From the NCBI GenBank assembly GCA_963575745.1, contig CAUYUJ010003971.1, positions 1 through 64,000 on the forward strand: DNA of 64,000 nt, given 5' to 3'. Position 1 is the stretch's first letter; every line of letters starts with the position of its first letter. Both the position numbers and the translations under genes were made by a program. The DNA comes from Prorocentrum cordatum. Lineage: Eukaryota > Sar > Dinophyceae > Prorocentrales > Prorocentraceae. Below the pieces are notes generated by a model. That model was given only the letters and a program-made list of their open reading frames with translations. It made no database searches and had not been told where the DNA came from. Below, one piece after another: positions 18,301 through 23,245 of this stretch.

Positions 18301-18961
18301 TGGCGCCGCTCCGCGTTCCGCCGCGCGGCGGGCACGGGAAAAGACGGCGACGCCTCGCTCGGATGCAGGGGCGGCGGGTGGCGCGGCGGGCGCGGCTGGA
18401 GTCAGGGATGTCGGCGGGGAGCGCGACGTCGCTGGGCCAGGGCGCGTCCGAGGTGCTCGAGGGTCCGGGGGGGCGCGCGCGGGCGGCGGGGGTCTAGGTG
18501 GCGATGTGGCGTGCGCGAGTGTCGCGGGGGGGAAAGATGCGGCAGCGGTGGAGGCGGTGCGGGTTTCAGCGTCGGGGAAACGAAAGGTGGAGCCTCGGTC
18601 AGAGGCGGGGGTCCCGCGGAGGAGCTCGGCGCGTTTGGCGGCGCGAGCTGCGCCCGGCCCCGTCGCGGTCGAGGAGGGGGCTGCCGCGGGCGAGGGCGCG
18701 TATATACGGGGGGGGGTACTGGTGCGCCCGAGGCGCGCGGGGCCGTCTGGGCCGTCGAGTGGCGGCGGCGCCGCGCGAGTGGTGACAGGTTTCGGCGCGG
18801 GAAGGATCGAGAACTTGGCTGCGTTCCAGCGCAGCCGCGATTTGGGGGATGCGACGCGCGCGTCGCAGCGGGTCTCGGAGGGGGCCCGAGGGAGGTGCGT
18901 GGATATGCAGGGGAATGAGCTGGATCCGTCTGCGGGGTCCGCCTGGCATGCGGGTCGATAG
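317..18961 (+). CDS. Giant Helitron/Helentron-like Rep-helicase polyprotein with EEP nuclease and USP deubiquitinase domains
   Basis: A single 6214-residue frame ends at TAG 18959-18961. The start is the first ATG in frame (G at -3, G at +4), so the true start could be further inside. Domains in order: Gly/Pro repeats (residues 1-100), eight 31-residue repeats (272-518), a short hydrophobic segment (733-750), acidic repeats (1100-1220), Cys-rich motif (1267-1314), CW-like zinc finger (1536-1588), DUF6570-like module (2189-2355), HUH Rep (2808-3515, with an insert), Pif1 helicase (3955-4580), unassigned region (4750-5035), EEP (5103-5354), coiled coil and Pro-rich linker, USP (5473-5800), and a basic Gly/Ala tail. 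Rep plus helicase drive rolling-circle transposition in known Helitrons; a C-terminal EEP is typical of Helentrons. A USP domain is unexpected. Catalytic motifs are intact throughout, suggesting recent activity. Some N-terminal low-complexity DNA could be intronic. Element ends were not found. Confidence 0.85.
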   Translation: MAGHLVKAQDLLLPPGGGGGAGASLAESCVPARSAARPVETRDDLLLLPPGGGGGVGESPAELWLPPGTAACPVRTREPLSSRPGLSCPGRPSGCASEQSEETLEPAEAFEHAVGEGSAAYAVVLSSDREKCWVDAGSPSAGAMRGHPRVNHTGVHRHFTAVARESPLSERDSSEGHLDPTEAKQRTYAAGARESPLPWQLAVVEAPAPAGRLAAPRCAAGESPAKAGPGSPPGGPCAKGTRWFITSGYTEGNVGLERMSVCAEAWCGGGAAGAVGGRDCGLRWEDETLANFSRAFSAPARAVRRGEEASGSVRWEGETIANFSRRFSASACGLLGRAGVSGIAPSEGETLADFSRGFSAPGAARCGCVSSEAARWEGETIANFPREFLDSARAAGAVGGRDCGLRWEDEMLANFSRAFSAPARAVRRGEEASGSVRWEGETIANFSRRFSASACGLLGRAGVSGMAPSEGETLADFSRGSSAPGAARCGCVSSEAARWEGETIANFLRQCSDSAASDCDKDDETDADDDWFGADDVVRPALVLASSWSPALASVSVAAVASVPAPSVRGAERAPPPGGSVEWEDRLRESLRAEHDVFMEEVVDDSAWEAAEREQKAHRKACRALLRRSRCARREAEWARRTEAAAARNEEMAVRVPLPVVPRTLPRDGSPRARDELPRRARVSRAALGGRRSARLQQFLNARAARAVDAVSTPRVALPSLEARVSALSVGEVALIAALVFAALGLFPPRPQVLSGGRAVTRAMARARMWKERESFWRDVGAPSDAAPSAAKVWVAKWFYCGLRGLSARRCGGRRVCARRFSPGIGIRAAKARAGRGADECVGGAAWRASQRAGQCVGDAALRVACVFAALGGVSCDVCSRVGRLGAAGGFGASRAWRRRLRRGVASGRLGVVDAGDRLGPWRNKCLQLSVARCGGAGARAQAEGFFELQCANDSGAGACGDAAEKANFALVQDWLEARRSRMRVYEAESADGLLRGECSGAWFLGSAGGAEIGSVVWYPEGHVATVVDVDGRLAAGVSLGDAGAAPWLRSIAGAPKRRAPKKKAAAKSQRGAHLRGAQNPNVMAGVAARERRATGEDGAPSSSGEDMPVIQGVTVDDADSGDAAGASVLRRPAAAVATRGRASGDESDSGEDMPMLPGVTVEEDDAGAARARSDAVAPQAAAARRALRGAASAAAPPSDSDGEEMPVIPGVTVDVGGADDGASDGSGPAARPRGARRARRKRGAADGVLASEAESRQFQPDYVDEDRCKGLTWGGGWGREQCRFRPKTGSDVCGKCARYGCPHGRVRGPIPAGALDKFKEFALKANKPSKQWYARHAMWDVASKMKPELKSLCEVDEHKRFVLTNSEYEQCLKQVHDNLRINKNYGRSGFVYEKGAGVRTLQDRCGEGTTRFGSERESYNGQQGGKVFMWYSRAVFNKYLGQLQASEMDCSEKDCVEALRLTSEEIRRYPMKQQYLKPYAGPQCYPHIDPRSKENRLHANEKMGHAPGEDPQGGGDGGAGPEACGGADDGASHLFCMRNWAQCDRCHCWRLLLPACAARARGDEYYRVRDTDLDWEGWLRGAAHRCAAAAGASRDQDAVLGGGGGDAVEGAMQQGGGADEGGGGGGVRGGARKRRLGRKMSEAEAAEPAAVRGGARKRRLGRKTSEAEAAGGDAGRRGAEEGRAGEGGAEVPEARRGRRRLERKTSAEERAEAGGAVRGAVDEEGGGDEACGGMAELSASDCDDERSASDHECASEEDAAPLPRELRSALDAELVRFAGAGPPTEADWAEARAAEEGRGSAPRRAGGGDARAWAVASVPHLKDKRMLALVGAVREYLVSCRQCDRGSFRIQGSDGDKLWGALMEPGRPGRFGRVLLEMEDRARGRDPSAERSSWEAIAVEEDFRRRSKWPRVRFECSMLQTPVVSESGGTQWRAVRCCDDPDGGDADDFQALWQRESRVAAGFAANVVRDDDVLVLPVERPAGWTEPAHMAGAWWRGQGPRERRAEEGENPGRVWVGQLQEDAAVAGLLPEGCAGERTAKEGLDALHQAGQEARGAGRAGRGRGRPAKKRGRYGNDLRVVLRSRWAPGDRARPGKREVFVFAGAPEAGHWEFRPQAELRDAFGTAGALTPKLNHRGRVEAGDVHQKCMLLALKTVPLRVAKYDVQLRDASVRAVQAAQAILTRMVKFTCHECQERFPAFHPAFEPPDQLADEMLLLRRGGDGLAACSTEVAEWDEVPPSDPPDGFALECAGVCMRCRRDLDKQAAAAPTEDDLYQVVGLRTAQNHMDPCFRFPSDDLRDLFDQATLTESLLIALDHMQVHLATVSRTGLRKFRKNIISFPQDVAGFARRHELMKGYRVGDRVNSVRGPGERPDDPHRPERIAAGATDEERQRFGVDVYGRLVFPGRVAEVLLSGEVIIDYDHGGRGRELQENVEPRVMLPWHPRKVPFSLMLRRNVGFGKEVVEGLHVRWRYCGHVLRALCAFAGTYGPWRLGGTANEPMHKYYDPRLFDVLPDDDIIRCYAPKESDDGAVLSGDEAGEAEGPEPVTRAEAIARDAVPCGVDVVTPRQFIAAGFDVHFVGPRDEAQRGARVRDGDGAQRGDEGGQDAAGDGGAMEADEDQFDVGDGDEAMAVDHDVFSAWLEKAQFRYGGAVQRWWAGLQPEAEGHLEGLKFGDDETTEDLFGRLLDAARGESTVVAVQRDRVPVECVRVDFLVDWIGPRVGGPFSDPDGGVTPELVLDDVMLELAMAGRFVGAAQDKDTGVVEENLPEFDEDEVVARTGERMIYGWPGQSDDPIPARSVGRFARAFPLEFPMGIGDLFEDRPRQVSVQEWVQHLMRYRTGQFVGGPRGQRVMWAMVNVLLLNEARAKGFGVYRTMYRRAGLAVQGPSVMTKGGLRQILESEDRVRILVGQLANVGRDVPSTTMHWSYESKKLQSTVKHLSWHPPWVEGPLADGAEHVGRRFLREMDLPAGNGRTQRRRPLVPDVVGLGRHPSIWWTQNPFYNAAFDIQRMGGGRGARAAGERALGDWVGDGREERFRFARDNPDLVAYMMALRVELNMRMVMPAVLPHSEQFKYMAMARAECGAGGNLHYHGFSVGLPGPEVARVRADVDGEGDMLPPSVTSDLAACLPSLEAGPMAWPPQEQKRRAAALAVLERVLRAAAGRPGARASRGRGGEDTAASGSGSEDGADDDDEDEFVGRADALLDALVDRGWLVIVDVDEGARGRGGDRDVAFERVGREISAPVDALGESPVEDGEGGDGAEDAGAGWPGPAGVRLQRLTGAGADFGVLKPEHENVSLQSVLEKRFYEFFGHVVSEWNPCYDDAGACRYTWDDEVGAFDVDVEMEDQAAAETSEARAVRSVPASAPECLNLRKVLDEAFQSEAAGTLDVQPVRRMVSALVNRVARHTKHGMGPPKLGVHACARGKEGCVFCRYDFPRERWGRVGPRPFRMEKGRREGHWQAVFPRNDRLCNSYEEHVLLANMGNIDWRPVLNLWAVVEYVTKYATKAPKGSRKIKEVLDDAVNEVCAYVPDGEGTDFLRRSIQKFFARMLGERDYHCYEVALLGLRLPMVLSMMPVVTLNTTGARALKPASALRDKSEDEPVHWDSKVDKFDKRLEFVRRQRARGDGSITEEEVRDVSLFEFYWKYAVYRGKLRRGNPAVCLQVTPGYSAECANVEHACHEAYARANVIAHWRHMATADRRAMIGAEMRRDVRPVPEVCIGATDFVPHAGGDRFLGVQDLWFKSGGAAWRGREDRFWGDMLMEMLTDPMLRQWVPAWVVEQYERANPFYKEVLGAILEAGGVRTNRELLRRTRREMVRRHRARQQGRDAGAGDAAGDVGGQESDGGSREGDAGRESDAAESGEDVEELVDRLAQNAEDDPNEEPRDIVLRDPRPGEGVEGAAGAGEVSEWDRRPADERVSAAGPAVQAADVRVGDVAREDVRGRVRVNPKDFNWLDEPCNVSTGEKRRLEELRDVWYGKANVGDGAEVVLREDLDPWQKFAHDIVMDGRHSEKDPLRLMVTGVAGTGKSRTVRSFVAARRQRARQTAPRTRMDRVPGLRGGMREGRRSQSEIDEEVRNCCLLAAPTGCASFQLKYGATTLHRAFGVPVGYCGPWKQKGGERFLRTRDRLRQAKLFVLDEMSMIGRQMLGKIEYKVQDTLGTDAKFAARGGGGQGGKGRKMEEDEPVYLGGKDVVLAGDPQQAPPIGDDPLYRMGKYEGHGKNKPRGAERTPDDAWSTEKLVATGQFVRNTFQDVAVLRRVHRWSGKKEGLSAERQAEYRRDADRFLEVTKGMAQCTWDQSDHAWLRRRNRSVLQMTKEGREELAAFETAPLLMDGRKDRASGACGADRVNLERLYQVAAASGKPIASLRAYHNWKDKSKSRPEEMAADDFRGIENELHMCEGARVLLTQNLWVEAGLMNGAMGTLRGYMWPDGADPHNSARPDLQAPICVFVEFDDVDLGKDENGEPRSFFKNDPVRKNWVPIWRQTVSSTTEDGLARENYPLQLAWALTHWKAQGMTLAKVRVHMSAKTAAVAGIGFVATTRVRHPWDLVFEEDLPEYADFMRARHTTAFRERRRFELRLEARASSTLRKYGYCEADLWTAEERCAAGRLLGRLETVRAAQAERLRGLNRVVDDDTWLWGEDGAPCVSALAEAVDAEAGGDDVARRRLTAVADRLLDRKRVRGVTLEEREAARELAGGDAEDFAGVDTVEELRGRLRAAAARLSRERPDDDGVELLGRVADMMVDRWVACGRWDGRVFDVVEPSLGPLHMSAVKEAMGALVPPRLHGSLDKAARKMKDAFGDVRGGCALRMDKWVVNVRSEGALAEGRLERQALEFFLKVARQLCSGLDLPMTVASAKVGEHVGAEENPEHFARVAHNWTSVWDASCVSDKKELLMVAAVDALSVSGVPQDWIFVRVQAGRAGEALGRAESLTVCVYDRGRREAVAGRIARNIDALLRPIQASDGRRPPPVVEFGEAPHVRVPSQRIAGALGLLLGHVGRGAGARVLDASAESFVPDVCRALRGAFASFRAGVGARGARDVMELLLSDQECRDALDLFGVAPRADVSGPSAAGAGRAMAGVVGRAVDEAGEGEGLEGASTLSFATWNIAGGHRAAVAPHSWTARDQRAAVLGEVLRWRQARGCDVVALQECEGGGAYEELSGEFQLAGVAQAHESRGYVHLYVRHGLRAESVAVPGQDPCVLCRVQVPGDGGAGGDGHVHVAAVHLPTDASWERRRAILGKIVAKCGDECHRLLIVGDMNSTDAQVQAAVEQLRLRDAWYEGRSWGCPGNKFYSGLGERGAVGQRRDRVLFGADLWSEVHLVGKGKVFFEGSEFHMSDHYGLFGYVRAHACFGSREQKMRAVAQRARVVLQATRDQSQRLEGVEVQSRLQRGREAAALARQQAQERDREAYLRTQQRAAGRRQRRREQAISAAFGPQSLFALGRPVPPPPSPCPPPPPPCPADMYVPNVAGIRAASWDSVRCVPVRGMPRPWHTCYVVSVTQLMLRTPAVLEWLRWHSEQQCEDRGTGRCCVCGMWETYNQLCSRRWQQGPVSVLRRTSVDCDDDVMGRPSEFNDPWQQQDVFAYWGKLMVAARDAEMLAGRFAQREPDSIRAVNLRVTCVDQIFGFVLEKREKCDVCNYETVAYEAEDVLKLRVHGRPGGPLMLQELYCDFCAPEDIEKSCPGCCRDERDRVKHVRQTRATGVPQVLVVQLRRGSEAREAVWVEEQLRLPGLPQMQLVGVVYHNGRSVNCGHYTTLCRVHDGRYFMFDDDQPPRLIRDEPVHIKQKEAYMAVYCRLGRGQGQGAGAGATEVDAAREGQGSGGSGPGGGDASASGGGGWGGGGAVGGGADGATEREGGSGASAARGNGRAGGVAGDRAGASASVGSRGEPTSGGGVGAGPGRGGRREGVVSVAAAEPRSASRRLRRKCAVSTSGEGRAVDGDGAAGRRAVTTKGRASGAAESRGAAGARDLTAGVGGGAVSPREGGVSGSPGGAAPRSAARRAREKTATPRSDAGAAGGAAGAAGVRDVGGERDVAGPGRVRGARGSGGARAGGGGLGGDVACASVAGGKDAAAVEAVRVSASGKRKVEPRSEAGVPRRSSARLAARAAPGPVAVEEGAAAGEGAYIRGGVLVRPRRAGPSGPSSGGGAARVVTGFGAGRIENLAAFQRSRDLGDATRASQRVSEGARGRCVDMQGNELDPSAGSAWHAGR
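340..560 (+). repeat. N-terminal imperfect repeats encoding PPGGGGG segments
   Basis: Two imperfect ~105-bp units lie side by side, at about 342-450 and 451-556. Each encodes a Leu run, PPGGGGG, an Ala/Glu segment and a Pro-Val-x-Thr-Arg end. Similarity at DNA level suggests recent duplication. No known domain is recognised. GTGAG at 535-539 and a CAG near 607 would also allow an intron here, so this part of the protein is the least certain. Confidence 0.6.
1132..1869 (+). repeat. Two 369-bp tandem coding units, eight 31-residue repeats
   Basis: The unit at about 1132-1500 recurs at 1501-1869 with a constant 369-bp offset (123 codons), nearly identical. Each unit holds four sub-repeats built on W-E-x-E-T-I/L-A-x-F. 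The DNA under the A-N-F-S-R part forms the palindrome CGCGAATTTTTCGCG at 1183-1197 and 1276-1290, and again 369 bp further on. The frame is preserved. The function is unknown. Confidence 0.9.
3622..3966 (+). repeat. Three acidic motif repeats, consensus (G)E(D/E)MPxxxGVTV
   Basis: Three copies, starting near 3627, 3765 and 3918, encode an acidic Ser-Gly-Glu-Asp lead, Met-Pro, two hydrophobic residues, and Gly-Val-Thr-Val followed by Asp/Glu. They are separated by Ala/Arg-rich linkers. A hydrophobic core beside acidic residues resembles a SUMO-interacting motif, but this is only an analogy. Confidence 0.6.
4111..4260 (+). other. Cys-rich motif ending in HGRVRGPIP
   Basis: Residues about 1267-1314 contain C-x(14)-C-x(10)-C-x(2)-C-x(4)-C followed by H-G-R-V-x-G-P-I-P. 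The spacing suits a small zinc-binding module ahead of a charged helical stretch. I cannot assign it to a named family. It may help bind DNA or chromatin. Confidence 0.45.
4922..5080 (+). other. CW-type zinc-finger-like domain
   Basis: The encoded stretch has W1541-x-Q-C1544-x-x-C1547-x-x-W-R followed by Leu-Pro, then a Trp-containing segment and a final Cys near 1587. W-x-Q-C-x-x-C-x-x-W-R-x-L-P is the hallmark of CW domains, which read histone H3 lysine-4 methylation in other proteins. The third zinc ligand is uncertain, as the Cys near 1559 is unusually close. Inference: it could steer the element to chromatin. Confidence 0.55.
5203..5455 (+). repeat. Three basic repeats encoding RKRRLGRK-like motifs
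   Basis: Units near 5206, 5275 and 5400 each encode an Arg/Lys cluster (ARKRRLGRK or GRRRLERK) followed by M/T-S-x-E-x-A. The clusters would suit nuclear localisation or non-specific DNA binding. The intervening DNA is G-rich. Confidence 0.6.
6880..7380 (+). other. DUF6570-like Helitron module
   Basis: Residues about 2189-2355 have a C-x-x-C pair, a second C-x-x-C pair (near 2255), then a segment with L-x-E-S-L-L-I-A, H-x-x-T-V and N-I-I-S-F-P-Q-D-V. The N-x-I-x-F-P-Q-D-V ending is characteristic of the domain that precedes the Rep nuclease in Helitron proteins. Its biochemical role is not established. Confidence 0.65.
8740..10860 (+). other. HUH Rep nuclease (Helitron_like_N) with acidic insert
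   Basis: The HUH motif is L-H3091-Y-H3093 (bases 9584-9595), preceded by the expected FP-x-G start and an N-P-F-Y segment. The two-tyrosine motif is Y3501-x-x-K-Y3505 (bases 10817-10831) within E-Y-V-T-K-Y-A-T-K. These residues would nick DNA and form the covalent 5' link in rolling-circle transposition. The ~410-residue gap between them is longer than usual because a low-complexity acidic region (about 9640-10190) is inserted. Confidence 0.85.
12180..14060 (+). other. Pif1-like SF1B helicase domain
   Basis: Walker A is GVAGTGKS at residues 4024-4031 (bases 12386-12409). Walker B is L-D4140-E4141-M-S-M-I. Motif III is G-D-P-Q-Q at 4199-4203. The later motifs include G-A-R-V-L-L-T-Q-N-L, N-G-A-M-G-T-L, T-H-W-K-A-Q-G-M-T and a V-A-T-T-R-V segment. 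The set matches the 5'-3' helicase of Helitrons, which unwinds the strand displaced after Rep nicking. An acidic linker (about 11790-12150) joins it to Rep. Confidence 0.92.
14560..15420 (+). other. Unassigned globular region between helicase and EEP
   Basis: Residues about 4750-5035 have balanced composition, unlike the flanking linkers, so a folded domain is likely. D-W-I-F-V-R-V, a later C-V-Y-D-R-G and P-S-Q-R-I-A-G-A-L-G-L-L-L loosely recall the His, Asp and Gln/Cys boxes of Ulp1-type proteases, but the catalytic His and Cys positions are not filled. No family is assigned. Confidence 0.3.
15625..16375 (+). other. EEP (endonuclease/exonuclease/phosphatase) domain
   Basis: All signature residues are present: T-W-N5110-I-A-G, L-Q-E5153, the A-V-H-L strand, G-D5261-M-N5263-S, R-D5310-R, and S-D5341-H5342. 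This is the fold of AP endonucleases and of the C-terminal endonuclease of Helentrons and LINEs. Here it would act as a metal-dependent DNA nuclease. The domain ends shortly before a Gln/Arg-rich coiled coil (16380-16630). Confidence 0.9.
16735..17720 (+). other. Ubiquitin-specific protease (USP, peptidase C19) domain
   Basis: The Cys box reads W-H-T-C5498-Y-V-V-S. The His box is N-C-G-H5756-Y-T-T, and the acidic box is F-M-F-D5772-D-D. Two C-x-x-C pairs (C-D-V-C near 5638 and C-P-G-C) form the usual zinc knuckle of the fingers. At about 330 residues this is a compact but complete USP. It follows a Pro-rich linker (about 16655-16710). Substrates are unknown; it could trim ubiquitin from the polyprotein or host factors. 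Confidence 0.85.
17720..18958 (+). other. Low-complexity basic C-terminal tail
   Basis: About 410 residues are rich in Gly, Ala, Arg and Ser. A P-R-S-A/S-x-R-like motif recurs (near 18068, 18311 and 18618), the last as R-R-S-S-A-R-L, which echoes R-R-S-A-R-L near base 2390. The tail is likely disordered and DNA- or chromatin-binding. Alternative frames are open here only because of GC content. Confidence 0.6.
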
Positions 18962-19145
18962 GGCGGGGGGTGCGGTGGGAGCTGGGTGTTGAGGGGGGAA
19001 GAGTGGGGAAGCAAGACGGGGGGGGAGAGCGGGTAAACTAGGGCAAGGCTGTGCTGCGAGGTTCGGCTCCTCCCCCCTCAAGTCTTTTCTCTCCGCTGGC
19101 GCTCCGTGAGGGCGAAGTGGCTGGAGCGGAGGGAGGGCTGGCCCC
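18962..19145 (+). other. 3' flank of the giant ORF with a partial GC core
   Basis: A G-rich 3' flank has no AATAAA. At 19098-19145 it carries a diverged left half of the GC core that recurs inside the satellite, without the right half. No Helitron-like 3' hairpin plus CTRR end was seen. The border of the ORF unit with the satellite falls here. Confidence 0.6.
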
Positions 19146-20430
19146 GTGTCTGCGTGTGACTGCGTCTCTGTGCGTCTGTGTGTCTGTGTGTCTGTGTGTC
19201 TGAGTGTCTGCGTGTCTGTGTGTCTGGTGCTGCGTGTGTCAGTGTGCTTGAATGTCTGTGTGTTTGTGTGTATGTGTGTCTCTGTGTCTGTGTGTCTGTG
19301 TGCTTGTGTTTCTGTCTTTCTGTCTTTCTGTGTGTCTGTGTGTCTGTGTGTCTGTGTGTCTGTGTGTCTGAATGTCCAAGTTTTTGCGTGTCTGTGTGTC
19401 TGTGTGTCTGTGTGTTTGTGTGTCTGTGTGTTTGTGTGTCTGTGTGTCCCTGTGCCTCTGTGTGTTTTTCTGTCTTTCTTTGTGTCCGTGTGTCTGTGTA
19501 TCTGTGTATCTGTATGTCTGGTTGCCTGTGTGTCTATGTGTCTGTGTGTCTGTGTGTCTGGGTGTTTGGGTGTCCGTCTGTCAGTGTGTCCGTGTGTCTG
19601 TGTGTCTGTGTTTCTGTGTATCCTTGTATTTGTGTGTCTGTATGTCTCTGTGTCTGTGTGTCTGTGTGTCTGTGTGTCTGTGTGTGTCCGTGTGTCTGTG
19701 TGGCAGCGTGTCCGTGTGCCCATGTGTCTGTGTGTCTGTGCGTCTGTGTGTCTGTGGGCCCGTGTGTGTGTCTGTGTGTCTGTGTGTCAGCGTGTCCGTG
19801 TAACCATGTGTCTGTGTGTCTGTGTGTCTGTGTGTATGTGTGTCTGTGTGTCTGTGTGTCTGAATGTCTGTGAGTCCTGTTTGTTTTTGTGTTGGTGTGT
19901 CCGTGTGTCTGTGTGCTGGTGTCTGTGTGTTCGTGTGTCCGTGTGTCTGTGTGTTTGAGTGTCTGAGTGTTTGTGTGTCTGTGTTTCTGTGTGTCTGTGA
20001 GTTCGTGTGTCTGTGTGTATGTGTGTCTGTGTGTCTGTGTGTCTGTGTGTCTGTGTATATGTCTGTCTGTGTGTCTCTGTGTCTGTTTGTCTGTGTGTCT
20101 GTGCGTCCGTGTCTTTTGTGTCCGTGTGTCCGTGTGGTCGTGTCTGTGTGTTTGTATGTCTGTGTGTTTGTGTGTTCGTGTGTCTGTGTGTCTGAGTGTC
20201 TGCGTTTCTGGGTGTGTATGTGTCTGTGTGACTGGTTGTCTCTGTGTCTGTGTATCCTTGTGTCTGCGTGTCTTTGTGTGTGTGTCTGCGTGTCTGTGTG
20301 TCTGTCTGCCTGTGGATCTGTCTGTGAGTCTGTCTTTCTGTGCGTCTGTGTGTGTGTCTGCCTGTCTGTTCGCGTGAATTTGCGTGTGTGTGTGCGCGTG
20401 TGCGCGTGCGTGTCAGTGTGTGAGTGTGTG
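19146..20430 (+). repeat. G/T-rich octamer satellite, block 1
   Basis: Degenerate tandem TGTGTCTG units. The octamer contains no stop codon in any plus-strand frame, so long Cys/Val/Leu/Ser open frames here are artefacts. The end of this block resembles the end of the block before 25240, so it is a partial higher-order unit. Confidence 0.95.
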
Positions 20431-20590
20431 CGCGCGCGGCGCTGGCAGCCCCGCGCTGCCGCCCCACCCCCTTCCGGGCGCTCCGCGAGGGCGGAGTGGT
20501 TGGAGTGGAGGGAGGGCCGGCCCCAAAATGGGGCGGCGCCTCCCCCCTCCGGAGCGCTGGAAGGGGGTGTGGTGGGTGGGGGGGCTCTGT
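20430..20590 (+). repeat. GC core 1
   Basis: The core at 20476-20557 is preceded by a CGCGCGCGGCGCTGGCAGCC-like lead. It contains CTCCGC-GAGG-GCGGAG (perfect 6-bp stem), GCCCC-AAAAT-GGGGC, and outer arms GCGCTCCG/CGGAGCGC. It is followed by a G-rich run and a return to the octamer. Confidence 0.9.
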
Positions 20591-21229
20591 CTGCCTGTCT
20601 GTGTGTCTGTGTGTCTGTGTATCTGTGTGTCTGTGTTTTTGTGCGTCTGTGTGTCTGTGTGTCAGTGTGTCAGTGTGTCTGTGTATCTGTTTGTCTGTGT
20701 GTCTGTGTGTCTGTCTGTCTGGGTGTTTGTGTGTCTGTGTGCCTGTGTGCCTTTGTGCCTGCGTGTCTGTGTGTCCTTGTGCCTGCGTGTCTGTGTGTGG
20801 GTGTGTCTGCGTGGCCGCGTGTCTGTGTGTCTGCGTGTCTGTGTGTCCGTGTGTCTATGTGTCTGTGTGTCTGTGTGTCTGTGTGCTTCAGTGTCTGTGT
20901 GTCTGTGTGCTTGAGTGTCTGTGTGTCTGTGTGTCTGTGTATTTGTGTGTCTGTATGGCTGTGTGTCTGTGTGTCTCCGTGTCTGTGTTTCTGTGTGTCT
21001 GTTTGTCTGTGTGTCTGTTTGTCTGTGTGTTTATTTGTCCGTGTGTCTGTGTGTCTGTGTGTCTGTGGGTCTGTGGGTCTGTGTGTCTGTTTGTCCGTGT
21101 GTCTGTGTGTCTCTATGGCCGTATGTCTGTCTGTCTGTGTGAGAGTTTGTCCGTGTGTCTGTGTGTCCGTGTGTCTGTGTGTCTGTGTGTCTGTGTGTCT
21201 GTGGGTCTTTGTGTCTGTGTGTCTATGTG

Positions 21230-21260
<31 letters not shown>

Positions 21261-23131
21261 ATGTGCGTCTGTGTGTCTGTGTGTCTGTGTGTCTGTGTGT
21301 CTGTGTGTCTGTGAGTCAGTGTGTCTGTGTGTCTGTTTGTATGTGTGCCTGTGTTTCTGTCTGCGTGTCTTCCTGTGTGTCTGTGTGTTTGTGTGGCCGT
21401 GTCTGTGTGTCTGTGTCTGTGAGTCTGTGTGTCTGTGTGTTTGTGTCTCTGTGTGTCTGCGTGTCTGTGTTTCTGTGTGTCAGTGTGTCAGTGTGTCATT
21501 GTGTCTGTGTGTCTGTGTGTCTGTGTGTCTGTGTGTCTGTGTGTCTGTGTGTCTGTGTGTCTGGGTGTCCCTGTTTCTGTGTGTCTGTGTGTCTGTGCGT
21601 CTGTGTGTCTGTGTGTCTGTTTCTTTTTTGCGTCGGTGTGTCTGTGTGTCAGTGTGTCAGTGTGTCGGTGTATTTGTTTGTGTGTGTCTGTGTGTCTGTC
21701 TGTCTGTGTGTCTGTGTGCCTGTGTGCCTTAATGCCTGCGTGTCTGTGTGTCCTCGTGTCTGTGTGTCTGTGTGCGTGTATGCGTGTGCCTGTGTGTCTG
21801 TGTGTTTGTGTTTCTGTGTGTCTGTGTGTCTGAGTGTCTGTGTGTCTGTGTGTCTGGTGCTGTGTGTGTCAGTGTGCTTGAGTGTCTGTGTGTCTGTGTG
21901 TCTTTGTAGCTGTGTGTCTGTACGTCTGTGTGTCTGTGTGTCTGCGTGTCTGTGTGTCTGTGTGTCTGTGTGTCTGTGTGTCTGTGTGTCTGTGTGTCTG
22001 TGTGTCTTTGTGTCTGTGTGCCTGTGTGCCTGTGTTTCTGTCTTTCTGTTTTTCTGTGTCTGTGTTTCTGTGTGTCTGTGTGTCTGTGTGTCTGTGTGTC
22101 TGAGCGTCCGCTTGTCTGTGCGTCTGTGTGTCTGTGGGTCTGTGGGTCTCTGTGTCTGTGTGTCTGTGTGTCTGTGTGTCTGTGTGTCCCTGTGCCTGTG
22201 TGTGTTTGTCTGTCTGTCTTTGTGCCAGTGTGTTTTCGTGTCTGTGTATCTGTGTGTGTGGTGGCCGGTGTGTCTGTGTGTCCGTGTGTCCGCGTGTCAG
22301 TGTGGCTGTGTGTTTGTGTTTGTGTGTGTCAGTGTGTCAATGTGACAGTGTGTCAGTGTGTTTGTGTGTCTATGTGTCTGTGTGTCTGTGTGTCTTGGTG
22401 TCTGGGTGTCAGTCTGTCAGTGTGTCCGCGTGTCTGTGTGTCTGTGTGTCTGTGCATCTGTGTGTCTGGTTGTTTCTGTCTGTGTGTCAGTGTGTGTGCC
22501 GTGTCTGTGTGTCTGTGTGTGTGTGTGTGTCTGTGCATCTGTGTGTCTGGTTGTTTCTGTGTTTGTGTGTCTGTGTGTTTGCGTGACCGCGTGTCCGTGT
22601 GTCTGTTTGTCTGTGTGTCTGTGTGTCTGTGTGTCTGTGTGTCTGTGTGTCTGTGTGTCTGTGTGTCTGTGTGTTTTTGTGTTGGTGTGTCTGTGTGTCT
22701 GTGTGTTGGTGTCTGTGTTCTGTGTGTCCGTGTGTCTGTGTGCTTGTGAATCTGTGTGTTTGTGTGTCTGTGTGTCCGTGTGTCTGTGTGTATGTGTGTC
22801 TGTGTTTCTGTGTGTCTTTGTGTCTGTGTGTCTGTGTGTCTGTGTGTTTGTTTTGTGTGTCTGTATGTCCGTGTGTCTTTTGTGTCCGTGTGTCCGTGTC
22901 TGTGTTTCTGCATGGCTGTGTGTTTGTGTGTCCGCGTGTCTGTGTGTCTGAGTATCTGCGTGTCTGGATGTCTGTGTGTCTGTGTGACTGGTTGGCTGTG
23001 TGTCTGTGTATCCTTGTGTCTGCGTGTCTGCGTGTCTGTGTGTCTGCGTGTCCGTTTGTCTGTGTGTCTGTGTGTCTGTCTGCCTGTGGATCTGTCTGTG
23101 TTGTCTTTCTGTGCGTCTGTGTGTGTGTGTG

Positions 23132-23179
<48 letters not shown>

Positions 23180-23245
23180 GCGTGTATTTGCGTGTGTGTG
23201 TGTGTGCGTGCGTGTGTGTGTGTCAGTGTGTGTGTGTGTGTGCGT
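20590..23245 (+). repeat. G/T-rich octamer satellite, block 2
   Basis: A 2.7-kb block of TGTGTCTG variants, closely matched in order of variants by the block at 25345-27970. Near its end the repeat changes to CTGT tetramers (about 23131-23180). Confidence 0.93.
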
